Source of the DNA: JACRIM01 sp038042195
GTDB lineage: Bacteria > Planctomycetota > Phycisphaerae > UBA1845 > UTPLA1
Assembly: GCA_038042195.1 (NCBI GenBank)
Contig: JBBTET010000045.1
Span: 1 to 49,937, forward strand
Direction: 5' to 3'
Length of the DNA: 49,937 nt
Positions 36,300 through 44,442 of the stretch are shown here, piece after piece. Both the position numbers and the translations under genes were made by a program. Position 1 is the stretch's first letter; the number at the start of each line of letters is the position of its first letter. A model generated the notes under the pieces. That model worked only from the letters and a program-made list of their open reading frames with translations. It ran no database searches and was not told the DNA's origin.

Positions 36300-36935
36300 T
36301 TAAAACTCGTAATCTTCGACGCGACCGTCGAGATACAAATATCGTCGCGCTCCCGGCTTTCCCGCCGGAGCATGGAAGTTGTTGTAGTCGCTCATAATCC
36401 AAATCTGATTTTCGTTCAGAGTGCGCTCGCGCCGCTCGAAGATGAGCTTGACCAGAGCGGCCATCGATCTGCCACAGAGGCCCGGTCGGCCACGGCCCTC
36501 AATGTCGTCGGGAAGTGTATCTCCGGTGCGAAATTGATAACTCGATTTTTCGGATTCAAAGTAGGGCTTGGGAGCGCCTCCGGCCGGATCGGGATCGCGA
36601 CCGGCACCCGAAATATCCAGGGGGCACCAAAATACCTTGTCCGATTCGCTGAGGTGCGGAGCCAATACAACGGAAATGAAAACCGGCTCGGCGCTGAGCG
36701 GGAGCGGCGCGGGGCTGACCGAAGGCATGAACGAGGCATATGGAAAGATGTCGTTGCTATCCCCCAAGTAGGAACGGAAGCCCATGCCGATTTGGCGGAG
36801 GTTGGTGGCGCAAGCAGTAAGTCGACCCTTGGATCGGGCGTTGGCCATCGCCGGCATGAGGATCGCGAGCAGCCCCGCAATGATCACGATGACGATCAGC
36901 AATTCGAGCAACGTAAATGCGCGTCGATGAAACAA
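36300..36935 (-). CDS. prepilin-type (type II pseudopilin) protein
   Basis: 211 aa from a TTG start at 36935 with GGAG 8 nt ahead. N-terminal class III signal RRAFTLLELLIVIVIIAGLLAIL, cleaved before F by a prepilin peptidase, with the +5 Glu. Then the usual planctomycete pseudopilin body with CATNLRQIGMGFRSYLGDSNDIFPYA and a C-terminal RRYLYLDGRVEDYEF. Forms an operon with the charged membrane-anchored protein. Probably part of a secretion pseudopilus or related envelope fibre, with other pilus genes elsewhere. Confidence 0.88.
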   Translation of the reverse strand: MFHRRAFTLLELLIVIVIIAGLLAILMPAMANARSKGRLTACATNLRQIGMGFRSYLGDSNDIFPYASFMPSVSPAPLPLSAEPVFISVVLAPHLSESDKVFWCPLDISGAGRDPDPAGGAPKPYFESEKSSYQFRTGDTLPDDIEGRGRPGLCGRSMAALVKLIFERRERTLNENQIWIMSDYNNFHAPAGKPGARRYLYLDGRVEDYEF

Positions 36936-37041
36936 GACGGTGACTCCACTCTCTTCCCGTGGAGATTATAACGGCCTGGCAGGGACTTGCTCACGACAGA
37001 GAGCATGGCAAAGCCCAATGCGTCAAGAAAGGTAAACGGGC

Positions 37042-37079
37042 AAAGAAAAAGGCCCGGACATTGCAATGCCCGGGCCTTT
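37042..37079 (-). terminator. strong bidirectional-looking intrinsic terminator of clpC
   Basis: Perfect 10-bp stem AAAGGCCCGG (37048-37057) with CCGGGCCTTT (37070-37079) around a 12-nt loop. Read on the minus strand the stem is followed by TTTTTCTTT (37050-37042), so it ends clpC transcription. Only a short T stretch lies on the other side, so plus-strand use is weaker. Confidence 0.8.
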
Positions 37080-37103
37080 CAATCGTTATTCTATGCCCAC
37101 CAT

Positions 37104-39639
37104 TCAGGTGGACTGACTGCCGGCCCCGGCCAGAGCGGGTTCGGGTGGTGGCGTGGCGGCGAGAGCCTCAAAATCGAGTTTCTTCTCGCCTTCGATTTCC
37201 TTCACGGTGCAGAACAGTCTGCTCTTGCCGCGAAACATTCCGCGAAGCATGCTCTCGCTGAGAGGATCCTCGAGCAATTGCTCGATGGCCCGGCGGAGCG
37301 GGCGGGCGCCGAACTTCTCGTCAGTGCCGCGCTCGAGCAGGAAGTCCTTGGCCTCGGTGGTCAGTTCAAGCGTCAGGCCCTTTTCCTTGAGGCGCTTGCC
37401 AAGCTTGTTGATTTCGAGTTCGACGATACGCGTCAGGTCCAGGTGGTTGAGCTTGTGGAAGACCACGACCTCGTCCACGCGGTTGAGGAATTCCGGTCGG
37501 AAATAGTTCTCCAGTTCGACCTTGAGGACGCTTCGCATTTTTTCGTACGAGACGCTTTCGTCGCGTTTCTCGAAGCCAAAGGTCGACTGGTGCGTGATCT
37601 TGTCGGCACCGATGTTGCTCGTCATGATCAGCACGACATTGCGGAAATCGACGTGGCGGCCGAACGAGTCGGTCAACCGGCCCTCTTCCATGATCTGCAA
37701 CAGCATGTTGAAGCAGTCGGGGTGGGCCTTTTCGATTTCATCCAGCAGCACGACGGCATAGGGCCGACGGCGGATGCGCTCGGTGAGTTGGCCGCCTTCC
37801 TCATAACCGACGTAGCCCGGCGGCGCGCCGATGAGCCGGCTGACGTTGTGCTTCTCCATATACTCCGACATGTCGATCGTGAGGAGNNNNNNNNNNTTCC
37901 TCGGAACCGAACATGAACTCGGCCAGGCTCTTGGCCAGCAACGTCTTTCCGACGCCGGAGGGGCCGATGAAGATGAAGCTGCCCATCGGTCGGTTCGGAT
38001 CCTTCAAGCCGCTGCGCGAGCGTCGAACACTGCGTGCGACGGCGCTGATGGCCTCGGCCTGACTGATGACCTTCTTCTGAAGACCGGTTTCGAGTTCGAG
38101 CAGACGGTCGGCCTCTTCCTTCTCCAGACGAGTGAGCGGCACACCGGTCATCTTGCTGACGACCTCGGCGATGACCTCTTCGTCAACCACGCCGTCGATC
38201 TCATTGCGACGCTCGTGCCATTCTTTGTCGCGCTTGTCCTTGTCCTCGCCAAGCTTGAGGGCCTTGTCGCGAAGGTGCGCGGCCCGTTCGTAGTCGGCGT
38301 TCTTGACGGACTCATCCTTCTCACCGTTGAGACGCTTGATCTCTTCCTCAAGCTGGGCGAGTTCGATGGGCTTGGTCATGGCCTTGAGCCGGACGCGGGC
38401 ACCGGCCTCGTCAATCACGTCAATCGCCTTGTCGGGCAGGACGCGCGACGGGATGTAACGCATGGCCAAATCCACGGCGGCGACGAGGGCATCATCGGTG
38501 ATCTGCACGCGGTGGTGGGCCTCGTAGCGATCGCGCAGGCCCTTGAGGATTTGCACGGTCTCATCGCGATTGGGCGGCTCGACGATGATCTGCTGGAAGC
38601 GGCGCTCGAGTGCGCCGTCCTTCTCGATGTACTTGCGGTATTCGTCGAGCGTGGTCGCACCGACGCACTGAATCTCGCCGCGCGACAGGGCGGGCTTGAG
38701 CACGTTCGATGCATCAATCGCGCCTTCGGCCCCACCGGCCCCGACGAGCGTGTGTAATTCGTCAATGAAGAGGATGACATTTCGCGCCCGGCGGACTTCG
38801 TTCATCACCGCCTTGATGCGCTCTTCAAACTGGCCGCGATACTTCGTACCGGCGACCATCATGGCGAGATCGAGCACGACGATTCGTTTGTCAGCAAGCA
38901 ACTCGGGTACGTCGTTGGCGATGATGCGCTGGGCCAGGCCTTCAACGATGGCCGTCTTGCCGACGCCGGCCTCACCAAGCAGCACGGGATTATTCTTGTA
39001 ACGCCGGCAGAGCACCACGAGCAGTCGCTCGATTTCGCTATCGCGACCAATGACCGGGTCGAGTTTGCCTTGCTTGGCCATCTCGGTCAGGTCGCGGCCG
39101 AAGGAGTCGAGGGCCGGCGTCTTGGAGCGCGAGCCTTTTCGACCGCCTTCAGGAGCACCGCCACCACCGCCGCCCGCCGCCGCGGCTTCTTCATTTTCGC
39201 CACCCGCGCCGAGGAGGTTGAGCACTTCCTCGCGGACTTCCTCCAGCTTGATGCCGAGGTTCATGAGCACTTGCGCGGCGACGCCGTCCTGTTCACGGAG
39301 CAGGCCGAGCAGGAGATGCTCAGTCCCGACGTAATTGTGATTGAGGTTGCGGGCCTCTTCGATGGCGTATTCGATAACTTTCTTGGCGCGGGGTGTCTGC
39401 GGCAGCTTTCCCATGGTGACCATGTCGGGGCCGCTCTTGACGAGCTTCTCGACTTCCATGCGGACCTTGCGCAGATCGACGTCCAGGTTCTTCAGGACGT
39501 TGGCGCCCACGCCGCTGCCCTCTTTGACCAAGCCGAGCAGGATGTGTTCCGTACCGATGTACTCATGGTTGAATCGCTGGGCCTCTTGATTGGCCAGCGC
39601 CATGACTTTGCGAGCACGGTCGGTGAATCGTTCGAACAT
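37104..39639 (-). CDS. clpC: ClpC-type AAA+ chaperone ATPase, with an assembly gap
   Basis: About 842-843 aa. Unfoldase that feeds substrates to ClpP. ATG 39639 with AAAGGAC ahead. Two Clp_N repeats (IGTEHILLGLV; VGTEHLLLGLL) in 1-142, a Gly-rich linker, AAA1 with Walker A GEAGVGKT (222-229), a UVR-like region NADYERAAHLRDKA near 445-460, and AAA2 with GPSGVGKT near 558-565, then VVLLDEIEKAHPD. Ten Ns at 37887-37896 interrupt between FGSEE and LLTIDMSEY. Without them the length is 2526 nt, a multiple of 3; family alignment suggests one missing codon. UVR and middle-domain length favour ClpC over ClpA or ClpB. Confidence 0.95.
37887..37896. other. assembly gap inside clpC
   Basis: Ten Ns. The flanking minus-strand coding pieces read FGSEE and LLTIDMSEY; related ClpC proteins have one residue between these, so the true missing sequence is probably a single codon. 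Confidence 0.95.
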
Positions 39640-39711
39640 GGTTGTCCTTTCGTCGATCAGCGGTGCCCCGGTGTCGCTCTCCGGTTCATGGCGTGAACGC
39701 GGGAGGTGACC

Positions 39712-39743
39712 GCCGATCATAGTGATCGGCCTGCCTGATTGTA
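39712..39743 (-). promoter_or_regulatory. clpC promoter -10 and 5'-terminal hairpin
   Basis: On the minus strand TACAAT (39743-39738) is a good -10; the -35 region is weak. About 7 nt downstream begins a perfect hairpin, GCCGATCA-3 nt-TGATCGGC (39730-39712), which would form the 5' end of the mRNA. It lies about 73-91 nt before the ATG. It could stabilise the transcript or be an operator. Confidence 0.5.
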
Positions 39744-39814
39744 GCGCCGCTCGATGATCCGAGAAGACGCGACTTTCGCCGCAAGCCAACCGTCATGCGC
39801 CACTCGGGCACATG

Positions 39815-39830
39815 GATCCATATATGGATC
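39815..39830. promoter_or_regulatory. 16-bp perfect palindrome upstream of clpC
   Basis: GATCCATATATGGATC reads the same on both strands. It lies 176 nt upstream of the clpC start, in the 413-nt stretch between clpC and the next gene (39640-40052). It is unlike the CtsR box. The rest of that stretch, about 39840-40050, shows nothing else I can support. Confidence 0.45.
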
Positions 39831-40052
39831 GTACGCGAAGCTTCAAACCCCCATCTTAGTCACCCCCCGATAACGCCGCAACGCACGCAGCCATCGGGGG
39901 TTGGGACAGGTGCCCTAACGTCACCTATCGGCAAAGCACGCGCTGCCATGAAGCCGGAACATGACTGGGAGCCGAGTGGTTATCTCACCCACCGAAAGGG
40001 GGCATTCCGAGAATCGCGGATGAAATCAGAGGCATTGCGAAAGAATGGCACG

Positions 40053-40367
40053 CTAGGCCTTTGCGGGGTGAACGGGTGTCGGCATGGATTTGTGAAGGGT
40101 CGACTGCGGCTGATTAAGGAGTTGCAACCGCGATAGGGCCTGCCCCTGTTTCCAGAAGAGTACCTGTGCGAGCAGCCATGCAAGAATCGTTAGTGCGGCG
40201 GCAAGCCATGTGAGCCAGGACGGCAACGCGTTGGGGGCGATGAGCCATCCTGCAATGGCGACATTGCCGCACATGGCGAAGATCAGCGACAGGGAAAAGC
40301 CCAGCCATTCTCGGCATCGAACGATAAGCCCGGCACCGGGGATGAGAATGTTGAGGAATTGAAGCAT
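40053..40367 (-). CDS. small membrane protein
   Basis: 104 aa from ATG 40367. Begins MLQFLNILIPGAGLIV, then two to three membrane segments (about 24-46 and 50-72) and a short polar tail. The frame is clean and the hydrophobic pattern consistent. It recalls small uncharacterised planctomycete membrane proteins, but I cannot give a family. 131 nt separate it from the next minus-strand gene. Confidence 0.65.
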   Translation of the reverse strand: MLQFLNILIPGAGLIVRCREWLGFSLSLIFAMCGNVAIAGWLIAPNALPSWLTWLAAALTILAWLLAQVLFWKQGQALSRLQLLNQPQSTLHKSMPTPVHPAKA

Positions 40368-40498
40368 CGTGCCATTAGGTGAATCGGTGCGTGCCTCATG
40401 GGTTCACGGATGTGATCCATGTCCTGCCTGAATCTCGGACGCGATGCCTTCGACAGCGCGATCGCAACGATTCAGTGTCAATAGCCTGGATCGGCGTT

Positions 40499-40885
40499 CT
40501 ATTCAGCGATCTTGTTGATCACCGACTCCGCCCGCTGGATCCACATCACCAACAGGACCGGTGCGATGGCTATGGCAAGGCCGCCGATTGCCATGCCCAT
40601 AAATGACCGCCCTTGCTTGGTGTTCTTCTTTTGGCCAAGGCTTGAAAAACCCATAGCCAGTGCAACGCATCCGAGCAGGACCGTGGTCGCCGTGAAGAGC
40701 ATGACGAGGATCTTTCTGAACTTCCCGAACTGGCTCATTTCATTGTAGAGAATGGTCCAGGTCTGGGTGTTGAAGTTTCTCAACACGACCACGGACAACA
40801 CCGCCAGGCTGGCAAGCCCGACGACGCCGACAACCATGGAGGCCGTCGCCTGAGTCTCCGACAAACGAAAATTGGGCATCTTCAT
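40499..40885 (-). CDS. membrane protein with three transmembrane segments
   Basis: 128 aa from ATG 40885 with AAGGAA ahead; a longer frame to 40945 lacks support. Membrane segments at about 16-37 (VVGVVGLASLAVLSVVVL), 59-80 and 95-118, with QKKNTKQGRSF in a cytoplasmic loop. A possible DUF4190-like small membrane protein, not confirmed. It precedes the small membrane protein gene on the same strand. Confidence 0.7.
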   Translation of the reverse strand: MKMPNFRLSETQATASMVVGVVGLASLAVLSVVVLRNFNTQTWTILYNEMSQFGKFRKILVMLFTATTVLLGCVALAMGFSSLGQKKNTKQGRSFMGMAIGGLAIAIAPVLLVMWIQRAESVINKIAE

Positions 40886-41180
40886 GTCTGGGTTCCTTCG
40901 CGGCCGCCACGTCGCGCGATCGAGTCGCACCGGGAATGGCGGCACTGGGAGTTAATACGGCGACTGGACCCCTTCATGATAACCGTAACGAAATGCCATG
41001 CCAGCCCGGGGCTGGGATGCGTTCCGGTCGTGTTCCCGCCACCTGCTGAAGCCGACGACAGCGATGAGGCGACGATTTTCTGGTTCCGTACTTCGCCATT
41101 TTCCGATGCGACCTGCTCCCCGAAACTTGATCCAGATCTTAGGAGAGTCTTTACTGCCCGGATGGGCAAGGAGATTCTTG

Positions 41181-41378
41181 ATGAAGGGCAAGAGACATTG
41201 CCTGGACCAGATCATTTCCAAGCTGCGTGAAGCGGATGCGATGCTGGGGACGGGTGCGAGTATCGGTCAGGTGTGCCAGCGACTGGAGGCCAGCGAACAG
41301 ACGTTTCATCGCTGGAGGAATCAGTACGGCGGGATGAAGTCCCACGAGGCCAAGCACCTCAAGATCATCGAGCACGAT
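41181..41378 (+). mobile_element. IS3-family transposase orfA fragment
   Basis: ATG 41181 with AAGGAG upstream begins an HTH protein reading KGKRHCLDQIISKLREADAM, VCQRLEASEQTFHRWRNQYGGM and EAKHLKIIEHD, which matches the start of IS3-type orfA (helix-turn-helix plus the leucine-zipper beginning). Similarity stops near 41378, where it meets a hicB-like fragment on the other strand; the frame runs on to 41483 without family resemblance. No orfB or flanking inverted repeats are seen. A remnant. Confidence 0.85.
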
Positions 41379-41465
41379 CGCTCCCTGGATGTTCACCAAG
41401 GCGTCTTCTCTCGTTGCTCCCTGGCTGTAACAACCGGCAATAGAACGAAGGGCAAGCATGTCGGG
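41376..41465 (-). pseudogene. hicB antitoxin fragment
   Basis: On the minus strand the short frame reads RSIAGCYSQGATREDALVNIQGAI, closely matching the HicB core LPGC.SQGDTREEALANI.EAI. About 30 residues remain; the flanks resemble no HicB and no HicA toxin gene is present. It directly abuts the IS3 orfA fragment, so this looks like a recombination scar. Confidence 0.75.
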
Positions 41466-41479
41466 CCGCGATTCGTCGC

Positions 41480-42673
41480 CTAGGCGATTGGCCGGTAATA
41501 GTAATTGCGCTTGCATGGCCGCCAGCCAGCGTCGGTGATGAGGCGGCGGATTTCGGGTTCGTTGAGGCGATAGGTGGCACCGGCGGCGCTGACGACGTTT
41601 TCCTCCATCATCACGCTGCCCATGTCATTCGCGCCGTAGAAGAGGGCGAGTTGGCCGATCTTCGGGCCCATGGTGACCCAGCTTGATTGGATGTTGGGGA
41701 TGTTGTCGAGGTAGAGGCGTGAGAGGGCGAGCATGGTGAGATATTCGTGGGCGTCGGCGAGTAGGAGGTGTTTGCCGTCGTTGAGCGGGCGATTCCATTT
41801 AGCCCCCGGTGACTCACCGGGGGCTAATTGTGGAAGCCGCTTCATGCGCCCCAGCGGTGTGTTCTCGGGTTGGAAGGTCCAGCAGATGTAGGCGCCGAAG
41901 CCGCCGCCGTTGGTGCGGGCGAGCGATTCGTCCTGCAAGTCGCGCAGCAGTCGCAGATGCTCGAAGCGTTCGTCCAGCGTCTCGATGTGGCCGAACATCA
42001 TCGTGCAGCTCGTGCTCATGCCAAGGATGTGGCACTGGCGCATGACCTCGAGCCATTCGTGGGTCAGCGTCTTGCCGACGCCGATCTTTTTTCGCACGCG
42101 GTCCGACAGGATTTCGCCGCCGCCGCCGGGGACGGTGTCGAGGCCGGCCTCTTGCAATCGGGCCAGCACGTCGTGGATGCTCATCCCGAAGATTTGGTGA
42201 AAGGCGAAGATCTCCGGCGGGCTGAAGGCGTGGATGTGGATTGTGGGGTAGTGCGACTTGATGAAGCGCATCAGACCGAGATACCACTCGAACGGCAGAC
42301 CCGCTTCGCCACTCGATGGGACGAGTCCGCCCTGCATGAGAATCTGCGTACCGCCGATGGCGACGAGTTCCTCGATTTTCTTGCCGATCTGCTCGTACGT
42401 GAGCGTGTAGCCGGTGGGCAGGTCGGGCCGACCGGTGTTGATGCCCGGCACGTCGGCCTTGAAGTTGCAGAAGATGCACTTGGCGGTACACCAGTTGGCG
42501 TAGTTGATGTTTCGGTCGACCACATAGGTGCGGTAGTCCTCGGGGTGTAACCGCTGGGTCATATCAAAGGCACGCCGACCCAGTTCGTGGATCGAGAGGT
42601 CGAGGTACATCTCGCGCAGGTCCGACTTGGCAAGTCGCGCTGTGGTCGTCGATGGGACGGTCATCGTGGTCAT
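41480..42673 (-). CDS. mqnC: dehypoxanthine futalosine cyclase (radical SAM)
   Basis: 397 aa. Radical SAM enzyme of the futalosine menaquinone route, cyclising dehypoxanthine futalosine. Cluster motif CTAKCIFC uses Cys62, Cys66 and Cys69. Other motifs: QGGLVP, HIHAFSPPEI, PGGGGEILSDRVR, TSCTMMFGHIE, FGAYICWTFQPENTPLG, LDNIPNIQSSWVTMGPKIGQLALFYGANDMGS. Relative to the family it has extra residues LAPGESPGAKW, encoded by an embedded 29-bp palindrome. ATG 42673 overlaps the mqnA stop by 4 nt (ATGA). Confidence 0.95.
   Translation of the reverse strand: MTTMTVPSTTTARLAKSDLREMYLDLSIHELGRRAFDMTQRLHPEDYRTYVVDRNINYANWCTAKCIFCNFKADVPGINTGRPDLPTGYTLTYEQIGKKIEELVAIGGTQILMQGGLVPSSGEAGLPFEWYLGLMRFIKSHYPTIHIHAFSPPEIFAFHQIFGMSIHDVLARLQEAGLDTVPGGGGEILSDRVRKKIGVGKTLTHEWLEVMRQCHILGMSTSCTMMFGHIETLDERFEHLRLLRDLQDESLARTNGGGFGAYICWTFQPENTPLGRMKRLPQLAPGESPGAKWNRPLNDGKHLLLADAHEYLTMLALSRLYLDNIPNIQSSWVTMGPKIGQLALFYGANDMGSVMMEENVVSAAGATYRLNEPEIRRLITDAGWRPCKRNYYYRPIA
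41799..41827. repeat. REP-like palindrome inside mqnC
   Basis: Perfect inverted repeat with 14-bp arms TTAGCCCCCGGTGA / TCACCGGGGGCTAA around one central C. It is in frame in mqnC, encoding about ten residues (LAPGESPGAK) absent in relatives as I remember them. Confidence 0.85.
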
Positions 42674-43485
42674 GGAACGACCCCGTGTTGGTCGAGCAAC
42701 TGGAAGAATCGTTCCATCCCGGCTCGCATTTCGGGGGTGATGCGGTATTTCATGATGCGGGTCAGGTATTCGATGGCGGTGTCCGTGGGCCAGCCGTGGC
42801 GCGGGGCGGTTTGAATGGCTAATTCTCTTGCATGGGCCATGCCGATGTCACGAGCGCGCTCAAGCTCCATCGCGAGCGACCCCAGGTCCGCATCGCGCCG
42901 GCCAAACCACGCCGCGAAGACGAAGGGCAGGCCGGTCAGGTGTTTCCATGCGGCACCGAGGTCGACCTCGAAGCCGAAGCCGATCCCGCGCGGGGCGCGG
43001 CGAACGACCTTGTCGCCGATGAGCAGGATGGATTGCACGTCGTGCCAGTCCGAGTCCGCCCCGGTCTCCTCCCACGGGATGAGTTCCAGCCGGCAGCCGT
43101 ACATCTCCTGCCAGAGGACGTGGGCTAGGGCAATGGACGTGTGCGAGTCGGCGTCTACATGAAGGTGTGTCACCTGCTCGGCAGGGATTTTGGAGAACAC
43201 TCGGACGGTCAGGGTCTCGCCGTCGCTGGCGATGCAGGCGTCACTGACCGGGGCGAGGAGGTCGCGGTGCCGCCAATAGTCGACGATGGGCAGCAGGGCG
43301 ACGTCGGTCTCTCGATTGAGCAATTGACGAATGAGCGCCGAAGGGACACCGGGCGAGAGGGCCAGATCGGCACGGTCCTGTAATGCGTGGCGAAGCGGGA
43401 GGGCGTTTAGGAATGAGACAACGCCGAGCCGCCAGGTTGCGGTGGAGGGCGAGCAGGTGATCGTTGGCATCGTGTTGGGCTGCAT
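42670..43485 (-). CDS. mqnA: chorismate dehydratase, menaquinone futalosine pathway
   Basis: 271 aa from ATG 43485 (ATG 43470 possible). Periplasmic-binding-protein-like fold enzyme converting chorismate to 3-enolpyruvyl-benzoate. The N-terminal signature is WRLGVVSFLNALPLRHAL; also VALLPIVDY, DADSHTSIALAHVL, SILLIGDKVV, FEVDLGAAWKHLTGLPFVFAAW and the C-terminal ITRIMKYRITPEM-like helix. The stop overlaps the mqnC start by 4 nt, and the two genes work in the same pathway. mqnB and mqnD are not in the window. Confidence 0.92.
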   Translation of the reverse strand: MQPNTMPTITCSPSTATWRLGVVSFLNALPLRHALQDRADLALSPGVPSALIRQLLNRETDVALLPIVDYWRHRDLLAPVSDACIASDGETLTVRVFSKIPAEQVTHLHVDADSHTSIALAHVLWQEMYGCRLELIPWEETGADSDWHDVQSILLIGDKVVRRAPRGIGFGFEVDLGAAWKHLTGLPFVFAAWFGRRDADLGSLAMELERARDIGMAHARELAIQTAPRHGWPTDTAIEYLTRIMKYRITPEMRAGMERFFQLLDQHGVVP

Positions 43486-43656
43486 GTCGGCGGGATTATA
43501 CGGATTCAAGCGGGTCCGGGGCATTCGACTCGCTCTTGATCGCAAGTTTCGCCGAATTTGAAAGATGGACTTGCCCATGCCGCAATCGGCGGTGGGGGCG
43601 GATGTACAATTGGGTGCATTGTGGCCAAAGAGCCGTGATGCCCAGGAGTGGACCTT

Positions 43657-43821
43657 ATGGATACTACGACCATGACCGGCGGCCAAGTCCTTCAGGGCGG
43701 TCTGGCGGAGATTCTCGTTTCGTTGATTCAGCTTTTCTTCAATATCGTGGCGATCAGCTTTCAGACCGTGTTGAGCGGCTTTTTCAGCGCGATCAACCTC
43801 GGCAGCATCTTTCAGATGTAG
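43657..43821 (+). CDS. 54-residue hydrophobic protein
   Basis: 54 aa, ATG 43657 with AGGAG at 43644-43648. The sequence is dominated by an amphipathic to hydrophobic helix (EILVSLIQLFFNIVAISFQ), with Gly/Gln-rich ends and no charge clusters. It could span or lie on the membrane. Not recognised; the good RBS, clean stop and hydrophobic pattern make it plausible. It lies in the gap between mqnA and the convergent DinB-like gene. Confidence 0.6.
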   Translation: MDTTTMTGGQVLQGGLAEILVSLIQLFFNIVAISFQTVLSGFFSAINLGSIFQM

Positions 43822-43842
43822 TTTCAGGTCCGACTCAATTCC

Positions 43843-44370
43843 CTACGGGACGTCGTCCTTTCGACCATCCCTGCGGTGACCATTCTCGTCATATAAACTG
43901 AGGTCCACGTTGAGCAGCCACTTGGTCGTGGTCACGATCTGGCCTGTGTGAAAGGCGAAATGCTCGACGATGTGCATCACCGTCGCTATGCCGGTGACGT
44001 CGTATTCCTGGATGGATCGCACCTTTAGCAAATCAGCCTCGGACAGGCTCGAAATCACATTGCATACGTCCTTCACCGTAGTGGCGAGGGGGCGAATCAA
44101 CTGCTCGCGAGGGATGTGCTCGCGCTGGTCGAACTCGGCCTGCCGGTTGCGGTCGAAGGGCTGCCCCGCCAACCCGGTGAGTATCCACTGCGTGATGTTC
44201 CCGCGCAGGTGAAGGAGCAAGTTGGCGATGCTGTTGCTGTGCTCATTCGGGCGGTGCCAGAGTTGATCATCGCTGAGCAGGCCGACGCAGCGCTCGATCT
44301 GGGCGTGGTGATCCGACAGCTTGCGAGCGGCGTAGTCGTTGAAGGCGCGGGGGAATGTGCCGGTGTTCAT
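43843..44370 (-). CDS. DinB-like four-helix-bundle protein
   Basis: 175 aa. DinB/YfiT-type (DUF1572-like) fold. Putative metal His ligands fall in the first helical pair (HSNSIANLLLHLRGN) and in the late helix HIVEHFAFHTGQIV, the characteristic H...H-x3-H arrangement. Such proteins may be metal-dependent thiol S-transferases, for example with bacillithiol or mycothiol, but the reaction here is unknown. ATG 44370. Confidence 0.8.
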   Translation of the reverse strand: MNTGTFPRAFNDYAARKLSDHHAQIERCVGLLSDDQLWHRPNEHSNSIANLLLHLRGNITQWILTGLAGQPFDRNRQAEFDQREHIPREQLIRPLATTVKDVCNVISSLSEADLLKVRSIQEYDVTGIATVMHIVEHFAFHTGQIVTTTKWLLNVDLSLYDENGHRRDGRKDDVP

Positions 44371-44442
44371 GGTGCAGGGATCGTACTGCGGTGAATGATG
44401 GTTCGCACGAAGGGCCGCCGATCGGCGCGATATGATGCGTTA

